From positions 1-20,355 of the forward strand of contig DETO01000030.1 of NCBI GenBank assembly GCA_002362135.1: 20,355 nt of DNA, in the 5' to 3' direction. Shown here piece after piece: positions 1 through 6,115 of the stretch; position 1 is the first letter of the stretch; every line of letters starts with the position of its first letter. The notes below the pieces were generated by a model. The model was not told the DNA's origin, ran no database searches, and was given only the letters and a program-made list of their open reading frames with translations. This stretch comes from Ruminococcus sp. UBA3286. GTDB lineage: Bacteria; Bacillota; Clostridia; Oscillospirales; Ruminococcaceae. The position numbers were made by a program, and so were the translations under genes.

Positions 1-1
1 A

Positions 2-1654
2 TACACAAGACAGTTTTTTGAAGCCCCGGCGACTGAAATGAAGTGGGCGAAAAAGTCATATATCGACAAAGCGCCCGTATGGTGCAGCGTTGACCTCCGC
101 GACGGAAATCAGGCGCTTATTATTCCCATGAATCTCAGCGAAAAGCTGGAGTTTTTCAAGCTTTTGGTCGATATCGGATTCAAGGAGATAGAGATCGGAT
201 TTCCTGCCGCCTCCGAGACCGAATATGAATTCTGCCGTACTCTTATCGAGCAGGATATGATTCCCGACGACGTTACTATTCAGGTTCTCACTCAGTCCCG
301 CGAGCATATCATCGAAAAGACCTTCGAGGCTCTGAAAGGCTGCAAAAATGCTATCGTTCATCTTTATAATTCAACCAGTCTTGCACAGCGTGAGCAGGTT
401 TTCCGCAAATCGAAGGAAGAGATAATCGATATTGCCGTTACGGGCGCAAAACTTTGCAAGGAGTACCGCGAAAAGTATGAGGGAAATTTCCGCTTTGAAT
501 ATTCCCCCGAAAGCTTTACAGGCACAGAACCCGAATTTGCGCTGGAGATAAGCAACGCCGTTCTCGATATCTGGCAGCCGACTTCAGACGATAAGGTTAT
601 TTTGAATCTCCCCGTAACCGTTCAGCTTTCTATGCCGCACATTTATGCAAATCAGATAGAATATATGTGCGATAATATCAAGTATCGCGAAAACGTTATA
701 ATTTCTCTTCATCCTCATAACGACCGCGGCTGCGCTGTTGCCGATACGGAAATGGGCTTGCTTGCAGGAGCGGACAGAGTTGAGGGAACGCTCTTCGGAA
801 ACGGCGAGCGCACGGGAAACGTCGATATAATCACACTTGCAATGAATATGTATTCTCAGGGCGTCGACCCCGAACTCGATCTCAGCGATATCCCCGCTAT
901 CACGGAATTGTACACAAGAGTTACCAGAATGAGCGTTTACGACCGCTCGCCGTATACGGGAAAGCTTGTTTTTGCAGCGTTCAGCGGTTCTCATCAGGAC
1001 GCTATCGCAAAGGGCATGAAATGGCGCGAAGAAGGTCACACGGAGCATTGGACAGTTCCGTATCTGCCTATCGACCCCGAAGATCTCGGACGCGAATATT
1101 CCGCCGACGTTATCAGAATAAACAGTCAGTCGGGCAAGGGCGGAATCGGCTATATTCTCGAGACCCGTTTCGGTTATGATCTGCCTAAAAAAATGCGCGA
1201 GGTCGTTGGCTATAAGGTCAAGAGCGTTTCCGATCACAAGCATAAGGAACTGCTTCCTGACGAGGTATACGAGATCTTCAAGAGCAATTATGTTGACATC
1301 ACTTCACCGCTGAATATTCTTGAGACTCACTATGTTCAGTGCGACGGTATCGAAGCTTCCGTAACGCTTGAGTACAACGGCAAGAGAGCAATGGCTTCCG
1401 ATACGGGAAACGGTCGTCTTGATGCAGTCTGCAACGCTATTAAATCATACACGGGTCTGACGTTCAGCATCAACACATATACAGAACACGCGCTGGAGAT
1501 CGGCTCGGCTTCAAAGGCGGTCTCATATATCGAGATAATCGCCGACGGCAAGAGTTACTGGGGAACGGGAATCGACAACGATATTATCGTTTCCTCGATA
1601 AAAGCGCTTGCAACGGCAGTAAACGTTATGCTTAACTCCAAAGAAAGCAATTGA
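2..1654 (+). CDS. leuA: 2-isopropylmalate synthase, LeuA type 2 (5' partial)
   Basis: Condenses acetyl-CoA with 2-oxoisovalerate, the first committed step of leucine synthesis. The first ATG is at 38, but the frame stays open upstream to the window edge and encodes plausible family sequence (RQFFEAPATEMKWAKK), so the real start lies just outside the window; 550 residues are visible. The N-terminal DRE-TIM barrel shows the WCSVDLRDGNQAL active-site strand, and the metal-binding HPHNDRG motif is followed by RVEGTLFGNGERTGNVD. The C-terminal third (roughly the last 130 residues, from ITSPLNILETHYV) fits the LeuA allosteric dimerisation domain, expected to bind leucine. The length and the APVWCSVDLRDGNQAL signature fit the long LeuA2 form rather than the usual shorter LeuA. 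No clear terminator follows the stop; the ilvB promoter and leader come next. Confidence 0.95.
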   Translation, partial: YTRQFFEAPATEMKWAKKSYIDKAPVWCSVDLRDGNQALIIPMNLSEKLEFFKLLVDIGFKEIEIGFPAASETEYEFCRTLIEQDMIPDDVTIQVLTQSREHIIEKTFEALKGCKNAIVHLYNSTSLAQREQVFRKSKEEIIDIAVTGAKLCKEYREKYEGNFRFEYSPESFTGTEPEFALEISNAVLDIWQPTSDDKVILNLPVTVQLSMPHIYANQIEYMCDNIKYRENVIISLHPHNDRGCAVADTEMGLLAGADRVEGTLFGNGERTGNVDIITLAMNMYSQGVDPELDLSDIPAITELYTRVTRMSVYDRSPYTGKLVFAAFSGSHQDAIAKGMKWREEGHTEHWTVPYLPIDPEDLGREYSADVIRINSQSGKGGIGYILETRFGYDLPKKMREVVGYKVKSVSDHKHKELLPDEVYEIFKSNYVDITSPLNILETHYVQCDGIEASVTLEYNGKRAMASDTGNGRLDAVCNAIKSYTGLTFSINTYTEHALEIGSASKAVSYIEIIADGKSYWGTGIDNDIIVSSIKALATAVNVMLNSKESN

Positions 1655-1741
1655 TTGGAGTAAGATGTTCTAAAACGCATCATATTATGTTATTAAATAT
1701 ATGCAGATTTGACAAAACGAAATAAAATGTTCCGCTCCTTA

Positions 1742-1770
1742 TTGATTTTGCTGAATCAAAGTGCTATAAT
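1742..1770 (+). promoter_or_regulatory. Promoter of the ilvB leader and operon
   Basis: A -35 box TTGATT (1742-1747) and a perfect -10 box TATAAT (1765-1770) are separated by 17 nt, and TG at 1762-1763 gives an extended -10 (TGCTATAAT). Transcription should begin near 1776-1778, about 14 nt before the leader ribosome site. The -35 region is one arm of a small inverted repeat, TTGATT (1742-1747) and AATCAA (1754-1759), a possible operator. An upstream TTGACA at 1709 has no matching -10. Confidence 0.75.
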
Positions 1771-1804
1771 ATATTTATTAGCAAGCAGATAGGAGCGGAT
1801 CATA

Positions 1805-1909
1805 ATGAGATCAGTCAATGTTATAATTTCCTGTATCGTCATTATTGTCGGCGCAGTCATTAGCGGCTGCCGTCGTTTTTCATTCTGCCCGAATGCTGTT
1901 AATGCTTGA
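1805..1909 (+). CDS. Ile/Val-rich leader peptide of the ilvB attenuator (34 aa)
   Basis: A 34-codon ORF begins at ATG 1805 and ends at TGA 1907-1909. An AGGAG ribosome site (1791-1795) lies 9 nt upstream, and a strong promoter ends at 1770. Residues 4-19 read VNVIISCIVIIVGAVI, of which 11 of 16 are Ile or Val; the peptide has no Leu codon. The ORF ends just before an intrinsic terminator, and its last codons contain the antiterminator strand (1881-1889). This is the arrangement of amino-acid biosynthetic leader peptides, where a ribosome stalled at scarce-aminoacyl-tRNA codons permits read-through. A small hydrophobic membrane peptide is the alternative, but the overlap with the RNA switch argues for a leader. 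Expression itself cannot be seen from sequence. Confidence 0.8.
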   Translation: MRSVNVIISCIVIIVGAVISGCRRFSFCPNAVNA

Positions 1910-1975
1910 AACAGTCACTTTAACGTGACATAAATGAAGCTTGGCTCTCGGCAGAATGTCGGGAGCTTATTTTTT
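1881..1975 (+). terminator. ilvB attenuator: antiterminator strand and intrinsic terminator
   Basis: The terminator stem pairs GCTCTCGGC (1944-1952) with GTCGGGAGC (1958-1966), 9 bp with two G-U pairs and an AGAAT loop, followed by TTATTTTTT (1967-1975). A competing strand, CATTCTGCC (1881-1889), is perfectly complementary to GGCAGAATG (1950-1958), which covers the end of the terminator's left arm, the loop and the first base of the right arm, so the two folds exclude each other. A small GTCAC/GTGAC hairpin (1914-1918 with 1925-1929) lies between the strands. Stalling in the Ile/Val codons (1814-1861) would leave 1881-1889 free and favour read-through into ilvB; completing the leader would mask it and favour termination. 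Confidence 0.82.
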
Positions 1976-2010
1976 AATATTGTAAAAAATATTGTAAAGG
2001 AAAATATCAT

Positions 2011-3750
2011 ATGAAAATATCAGGAGCCAAAATTATTGTTGAAACCTTGATAGAACAGGGCTGCGATACTGTTTTCGGTTATCCGGGCGGTCAGGCTATC
2101 AATATTTTCGACGAGCTGTATCTCAACAGCAGCCGAATCAATCATATACTTACCGCTCATGAACAGGGCGCTTCTCACGCCGCCGACGGCTATGCAAGAG
2201 CAACCGGAAAAGTCGGCGTATGTATCGCTACTTCCGGTCCGGGAGCAACTAACCTTGTAACGGGTATCGCTACGGCTTATCTTGATTCCGTACCCATGGT
2301 AGCTATCACGGGCAACGTTCCCACAAGTCTTATAGGCAGAGACAGCTTTCAGGAAGTCGATATCGTAGGGATAACAATGCCTGTTACAAAGCATAATTTC
2401 ATCGTTCAGGATATCCGCGAGCTTGCAGATACTCTCCGTACTGCATTCAAGATTGCAAAATCAGGCAGACCGGGCCCTGTTCTTGTCGATATCCCAAAGG
2501 ATATCCAGACAGGCACTTGCGAATTCGAGCCGAAAAAAGAACCTGTTCGCCCTTATCCCCTCAATTTCGCTTCCGATCTTGCGCTTAAACAGGCTGCGGA
2601 AATGATCAAGGAGGCAAAACGTCCTTATATCTACTTTGGCGGCGGAATAATTGCAGGCAAGGCTGCAAACGAACTGCTTGCCCTTGCGGAAAAGATCGAC
2701 GCGCCTATGGGATGCTCGCTTATGGGACTTTCGGCAGTTCCGTCAGATCACCCGAGATTCCTCGGCATGAACGGTATGCACGGTCATTACGCGTCATCGG
2801 TTGCTCAGGACGAAGCCGATCTTGTGATAGCTCTCGGAGCAAGATTCTCCGACAGAGCGACGGGCGACAAGAAGCGTTTCAGCAAGAATTTCAAGATAAT
2901 CCACATAGACATAGATTCTGCGGAACTTGACAAGAATATTTCGTCCGATCTTGCGGTACAGGGCGATATAAAGGACGCGCTGTTCCGTCTTATCCCGATG
3001 GTTACAAAGGTCGAACGCCCCGAATGGGACAAGCGTATCGAGGAACTCCGCGCCGAGGAGCAGAGACGTCTCGAAAGCGCGGCTGCGGCTGTTTTTGAGA
3101 AAAAATGCGGAAACTGTACAAGTCCCTGTCCTATGACGGGAATTCCCGCGTCGGAACGCCTTGCGCCCTACACGATCATAGATATTATCAGCCGGAAAGC
3201 CGACGAACATGACATTATCGTTACCGACGTAGGTCAGCATCAGATGTGGACGGCTCAGCGTTATCCGTTCAGGAATCCGAGAACTTTCCTCACAAGCGGC
3301 GGTCTCGGAACTATGGGTTACGGAATGGGCGCGGCTATAGGCGCTTCGGCGGCTCAGGGCAGACGATCTGTTCTCTTCACGGGCGACGGCAGCTTCGGCA
3401 TGAATCTCAACGAACTTGCAACGGCTGTTTCGCAGAATACGCCCCTTGTTATCGTTATCATGAACAACGGCGTTCTCGGTATGGTTCGCCAGTGGCAGAC
3501 GCTGTTCTTTGATAAGCATTACTCAAACACAACTCTTTCCCGTAAGACGGATTTCGTCAAGCTTGCCGAAGCTTTCGGAGCAAAGGGTATGAGAGTTTCG
3601 ACCGCGCAGGAACTTGAAGAAGCCGCTGATCAGGCATTCGCGTATAACGGCACATTCATTCTCGACTGCGTTATAGACTGCGACGAATTCGTTCTCCCCA
3701 TGCTTCCGCCCGGAGGCTCTATCGAGGACATTATTACAGAGATAAAGTGA
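2011..3750 (+). CDS. ilvB: Acetolactate synthase large (catalytic) subunit
   Basis: A thiamine-diphosphate enzyme joining two pyruvates to acetolactate (Val/Leu branch), or pyruvate plus 2-oxobutyrate (Ile branch). The 579 aa are normal for the family. The N-terminal PYR domain has FGYPGGQAINIFDELY and the catalytic Glu51 in TAHEQGA. The central domain follows, then the C-terminal PP domain with the ThDP/Mg motif GDG (458-460) through NNG (485-487). DVGQHQMWTAQ and GMVRQWQ are typical of anabolic AHAS. The ATG at 2011 is set by AAAGGA (1996-2001), 9 nt upstream. An uncommon C-x2-C-x3-C cluster (Cys366, Cys369, Cys373) sits in the linker before the PP domain. Expression should depend on the upstream attenuator. 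The ilvN start follows after 10 nt, consistent with co-translation of the two subunits. Confidence 0.97.
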   Translation: MKISGAKIIVETLIEQGCDTVFGYPGGQAINIFDELYLNSSRINHILTAHEQGASHAADGYARATGKVGVCIATSGPGATNLVTGIATAYLDSVPMVAITGNVPTSLIGRDSFQEVDIVGITMPVTKHNFIVQDIRELADTLRTAFKIAKSGRPGPVLVDIPKDIQTGTCEFEPKKEPVRPYPLNFASDLALKQAAEMIKEAKRPYIYFGGGIIAGKAANELLALAEKIDAPMGCSLMGLSAVPSDHPRFLGMNGMHGHYASSVAQDEADLVIALGARFSDRATGDKKRFSKNFKIIHIDIDSAELDKNISSDLAVQGDIKDALFRLIPMVTKVERPEWDKRIEELRAEEQRRLESAAAAVFEKKCGNCTSPCPMTGIPASERLAPYTIIDIISRKADEHDIIVTDVGQHQMWTAQRYPFRNPRTFLTSGGLGTMGYGMGAAIGASAAQGRRSVLFTGDGSFGMNLNELATAVSQNTPLVIVIMNNGVLGMVRQWQTLFFDKHYSNTTLSRKTDFVKLAEAFGAKGMRVSTAQELEEAADQAFAYNGTFILDCVIDCDEFVLPMLPPGGSIEDIITEIK

Positions 3751-3760
3751 GGTGAACGGC

Positions 3761-4267
3761 ATGGAAAATAATCAGTATGTTATCGGAGTTATCGTTTCCA
3801 ACATCAGCGGAGTTCTTTCGCGCGTGTCGGGAATGTTCACACGGCGCGGCTTCAATATCGACTGCCTTACCGTGGGCGAAACGGAATCCAGCGGATTTTC
3901 AAGAATTACCGTCGTTTTCCACGGCGATTCCGATATAAAGGAGCGCATCGTCCGCCAGCTTAATAAGCTTCACGACGTTAAGGAAGTTGAAGTTCTCGAC
4001 CGTCATGAAACCGTCATTCGCGAGCTGCTGCTTATTAAAATAAGGAACACTCCCGAAACTCGTCAGGATATCATGACTGCGGTCGAGATATTCCGCTCGA
4101 AGATAGTGGATTATTCTCCGACGGCTCTTATATGCGAACTTACGGGAGAAACTTCCAAGATTGACGCTTTCATCGAACTTATGAAACCGTACGGCATCAT
4201 GGAAATGTGCCGCACGGGTATGGTCGCTATAGAACGCGGCGACAATTGCCTTAAAACCGCAAGATAA
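3761..4267 (+). CDS. ilvN: Acetolactate synthase small (regulatory) subunit
   Basis: Regulatory partner of IlvB: it raises activity and confers feedback inhibition, usually by valine. The N-terminal ACT domain is clear (YVIGVIVSNISGVLSRVSGMF, with the GFNIDCLTVG stretch, about residues 5-80). A C-terminal half of about 85 residues matches the AHAS small-subunit C-domain (LLLIKIRN... GMVAIERG). The chosen ATG at 3761 is preceded by GAGGTGA (3748-3754) with 6 nt spacing; a GTG at 3752 in the same frame lies inside that ribosome site and is rejected. The resulting 168 aa are typical. The ribosome site begins inside the ilvB stop region, so the two are probably translationally coupled, which fits an obligate complex. 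Confidence 0.96.
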   Translation: MENNQYVIGVIVSNISGVLSRVSGMFTRRGFNIDCLTVGETESSGFSRITVVFHGDSDIKERIVRQLNKLHDVKEVEVLDRHETVIRELLLIKIRNTPETRQDIMTAVEIFRSKIVDYSPTALICELTGETSKIDAFIELMKPYGIMEMCRTGMVAIERGDNCLKTAR

Positions 4268-4278
4268 CAGATTATAAT
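4251..4278 (+). promoter_or_regulatory. Possible internal promoter before ilvC
   Basis: A perfect TATAAT (4273-4278) lies 16 nt after TTAAAA (4251-4256), a 4/6 match to a -35 box. It would start transcription near 4284, about 48 nt before ilvC, and let ilvC be expressed independently. The -35 is weak, so this is tentative. Confidence 0.3.
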
Positions 4279-4294
4279 TGCTTCTCAGCAATTA
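4275..4294 (+). other. Intergenic hairpin between ilvN and ilvC
   Basis: TAATTGCT (4275-4282) pairs perfectly with AGCAATTA (4287-4294) around a TCTC tetraloop. The sequence after it is A/T-rich but has no immediate T-run, so it is a poor terminator. It could mark an mRNA end or processing site that separates ilvBN from ilvC levels. Confidence 0.4.
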
Positions 4295-4331
4295 CATAAA
4301 TTTATATTTTAATAAAAGGAGATTTTTCATC

Positions 4332-5369
4332 ATGGAAAATACTGCTAAAGTTTTTTACGAACAGGATTGCGATCTTTCACTTCTCTACGGCAAAACCATT
4401 GCCGTTATCGGCTACGGCTCGCAGGGTCACGCTCATGCGCTTAACGCTAAGGAATCCCTCGGCGACAACGGCAGAGTTATCATCGGTCTTTACGAAGGCT
4501 CAAAATCATGGGATAAGGCTGTAAAGCAGGGCTTTGAAGTTTTCACTGCTGCCGAGGCTGCAAAACAGGCGGATATCATCATGATCCTTATCAACGACGA
4601 AAAGCAGGCTAAGCTTTATAAAGAGGACATCGAGCCTAATCTCGAAGCAGGCAATATGCTTATGTTCGCTCACGGCTTCAATATCCACTTCGGCTGCATC
4701 GTTCCTCCTGCCGACGTTGATGTTACAATGATCGCTCCCAAGGGTCCGGGACACACTGTTCGTTCCGAATATCAGGCAGGAAAGGGCGTTCCCTGTCTCG
4801 TTGCAGTTCATCAGGACGCTACAGGCAAGGCTAAGGAGATGGCTCTCGCTTATGGTCTTGCTATCGGCGGCGCGCGCGCAGGCGTTCTCGAAACTACTTT
4901 CAGAACCGAAACTGAAACAGACCTCTTCGGCGAGCAGGCTGTACTTTGCGGCGGCGTATGCGCTCTTATGCAGGCAGGCTTCGAGACTCTCGTTGAGGCT
5001 GGATACGACCCCAGAAACGCTTATTTTGAGTGCATCCACGAAATGAAGCTTATCGTTGATCTTATTTACCAGAGCGGCTTTGCAGGCATGAGATATTCTA
5101 TTTCAAATACTGCCGAATACGGCGACTATGTAACAGGCCCGAAGATCATCACGGAAGATACGAAGAAGGCTATGAAGAAGATCCTCTCCGATATTCAGGA
5201 CGGTTCGTTCGCTAAGGAATTCCTCCTCGATATGTCCGACGCAGGTTCGCAGGTTCACTTCAAGGCTATGAGAAAGCTTGCTTCCGAGCATCCTTCCGAG
5301 AAGGTCGGCGAAGAGATCAGAAAGCTCTACAGCTGGAACAACGAAGAGGACAAGTTTATCAACAACTGA
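4332..5369 (+). CDS. ilvC: Ketol-acid reductoisomerase (class I)
   Basis: Mg-dependent enzyme that isomerises and reduces acetolactate or acetohydroxybutyrate to dihydroxy acids, using NAD(P)H. The N-terminal Rossmann domain carries GYGSQGHAHALN (Gly27-Gly32) and the catalytic His114 in MFAHGFNIHFG. The C-terminal knotted helical domain shows ETDLFGEQAVLCGG, CIHEMKLIVDLIYQ and the SISNTAEYGDY segment. The length of 345 aa fits class I. ATG 4332 is chosen because AGGAG (4317-4321) lies 10 nt upstream; upstream in-frame ATGs (4278 onward) lie in a non-conserved, A/T-rich stretch. The cofactor loop reads GLYEGSKSW, with Tyr54-Glu55 where many NADPH-type enzymes have an Arg, so the coenzyme preference is worth testing. 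A terminator follows. Confidence 0.97.
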   Translation: MENTAKVFYEQDCDLSLLYGKTIAVIGYGSQGHAHALNAKESLGDNGRVIIGLYEGSKSWDKAVKQGFEVFTAAEAAKQADIIMILINDEKQAKLYKEDIEPNLEAGNMLMFAHGFNIHFGCIVPPADVDVTMIAPKGPGHTVRSEYQAGKGVPCLVAVHQDATGKAKEMALAYGLAIGGARAGVLETTFRTETETDLFGEQAVLCGGVCALMQAGFETLVEAGYDPRNAYFECIHEMKLIVDLIYQSGFAGMRYSISNTAEYGDYVTGPKIITEDTKKAMKKILSDIQDGSFAKEFLLDMSDAGSQVHFKAMRKLASEHPSEKVGEEIRKLYSWNNEEDKFINN

Positions 5370-5374
5370 TTTAA

Positions 5375-5420
5375 GGAACTTTACTCAGGTGGCGGTTCAT
5401 AAAAGTTCCGTCACCTTTTT
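5375..5420 (+). terminator. Intrinsic terminator after ilvC, with a competing stem
   Basis: AGGTGGCGG (5387-5395) pairs with CCGTCACCT (5408-5416; one G-U) around a 12-nt loop, followed by a T-run to 5420. A second perfect stem, GGAACTTT (5375-5382) with AAAGTTCC (5402-5409), overlaps the right arm and cannot form together with it. The terminator would limit transcription from ilvC into the next genes. Confidence 0.65.
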
Positions 5421-5438
5421 ACATAGGAGGTAAGGTAT

Positions 5439-6104
5439 ATGTCCGATTTTTATACAAGAAAATTCATGCCTGACATGAAGCATCTTATTGCCCTGCTGCT
5501 GATCCTGTTATCTGTTGTTCTTTTTATAAACGGTTTTTACAGAGCCGCTCGTATCAGCGGCCGGCATACGATGATGGGGCTTACTTTTGAACCCGAAGTT
5601 TATGAAGGCGACAGTATACTTTTATCTTCCTGCCCTGTTGAAGCCAAATTAAAAGGCAGCGAACATCAAACGCCAGTATGCTTTCAAACAATATCAACAG
5701 GTATAATGACAGATTATGATTGCTTTGTAGACTTCATTGCCGAAGAATATCGTCCCGTCATGGTAAAAAGAGGCACTGACGAATATGATAAATATCTCAA
5801 CGGCGAGGAAGTATCGGGATATTTCACAACGAAAGATTTTGACGATTTTCCTGAATTTATGTCAGATTTTGATGATTACTATGAACTTGAGGGTTTCGAT
5901 AAACATAGAAAAATAACGGATACGAACTGTTCGCAGCTCGGAATAGTGATTGTCGATCGTCAAAAAGAGTTATTAAGTTTCATGTGTGGAATACCTTTTC
6001 TTATCATAGGACTTATATTGTTTAAATTTTCAGGCTCTGTCTTTTTCTGGATGCCTGATACTCTTGAAACCGATTCGTCTGAGACAGATTCGGAAAATAA
6101 CTGA
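5439..6104 (+). CDS. Unknown two-TM protein with an acidic outer domain
   Basis: I do not recognise this 221-aa protein. It has one hydrophobic segment near the N-terminus (about residues 15-34, LIALLLILLSVVLFINGF) and another near the C-terminus (about 178-200, FLIIGLILFKFSG). The roughly 140 residues between them are rich in Asp, Glu and Tyr and are probably extracytoplasmic. A strong AGGAGG (5425-5430) lies 8 nt before ATG 5439. The gene follows the ilvC terminator by 20 nt and ends 11 nt before ilvD, so it is probably cotranscribed with ilvD. Its base composition looks more A/T-rich and its codons less biased than the flanking ilv genes, suggesting lower expression or later arrival. Membrane topology is inferred by eye. 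Confidence 0.75.
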   Translation: MSDFYTRKFMPDMKHLIALLLILLSVVLFINGFYRAARISGRHTMMGLTFEPEVYEGDSILLSSCPVEAKLKGSEHQTPVCFQTISTGIMTDYDCFVDFIAEEYRPVMVKRGTDEYDKYLNGEEVSGYFTTKDFDDFPEFMSDFDDYYELEGFDKHRKITDTNCSQLGIVIVDRQKELLSFMCGIPFLIIGLILFKFSGSVFFWMPDTLETDSSETDSENN

Positions 6105-6115
6105 GGTGAATTAAA

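Noticed and set aside
584..1243. Long antisense ORF (219 codons) in leuA
   Set aside because: It is a shadow of the biased leuA codons, with low-complexity translation, no ribosome site and no family resemblance.
1709..1714. TTGACA as an alternative -35 box before ilvB
   Set aside because: No plausible -10 lies 16-18 nt downstream; the TTGATT/TATAAT pair is far better.
1976..1998. Two direct copies of AATATTGTAAA before ilvB
   Set aside because: A short A/T-rich tandem repeat with no evident role; probably low-complexity sequence around the ribosome site.
1655..2010. T-box riboswitch before ilvB
   Set aside because: I found no T-box consensus or specifier-loop arrangement; the peptide leader and antiterminator explain the structure better.
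2794..3519. Antisense ORF (241 codons) in ilvB
   Set aside because: It lies wholly inside a clear ilvB frame with conserved motifs; its translation is not protein-like.
3752..3760. GTG as the ilvN start
   Set aside because: It lies within the ribosome-binding sequence; ATG 3761 has correct spacing and family-typical length.
4278..4331. Upstream ATG as the ilvC start
   Set aside because: The added residues are non-conserved, and the strong AGGAG at 4317 points to ATG 4332.
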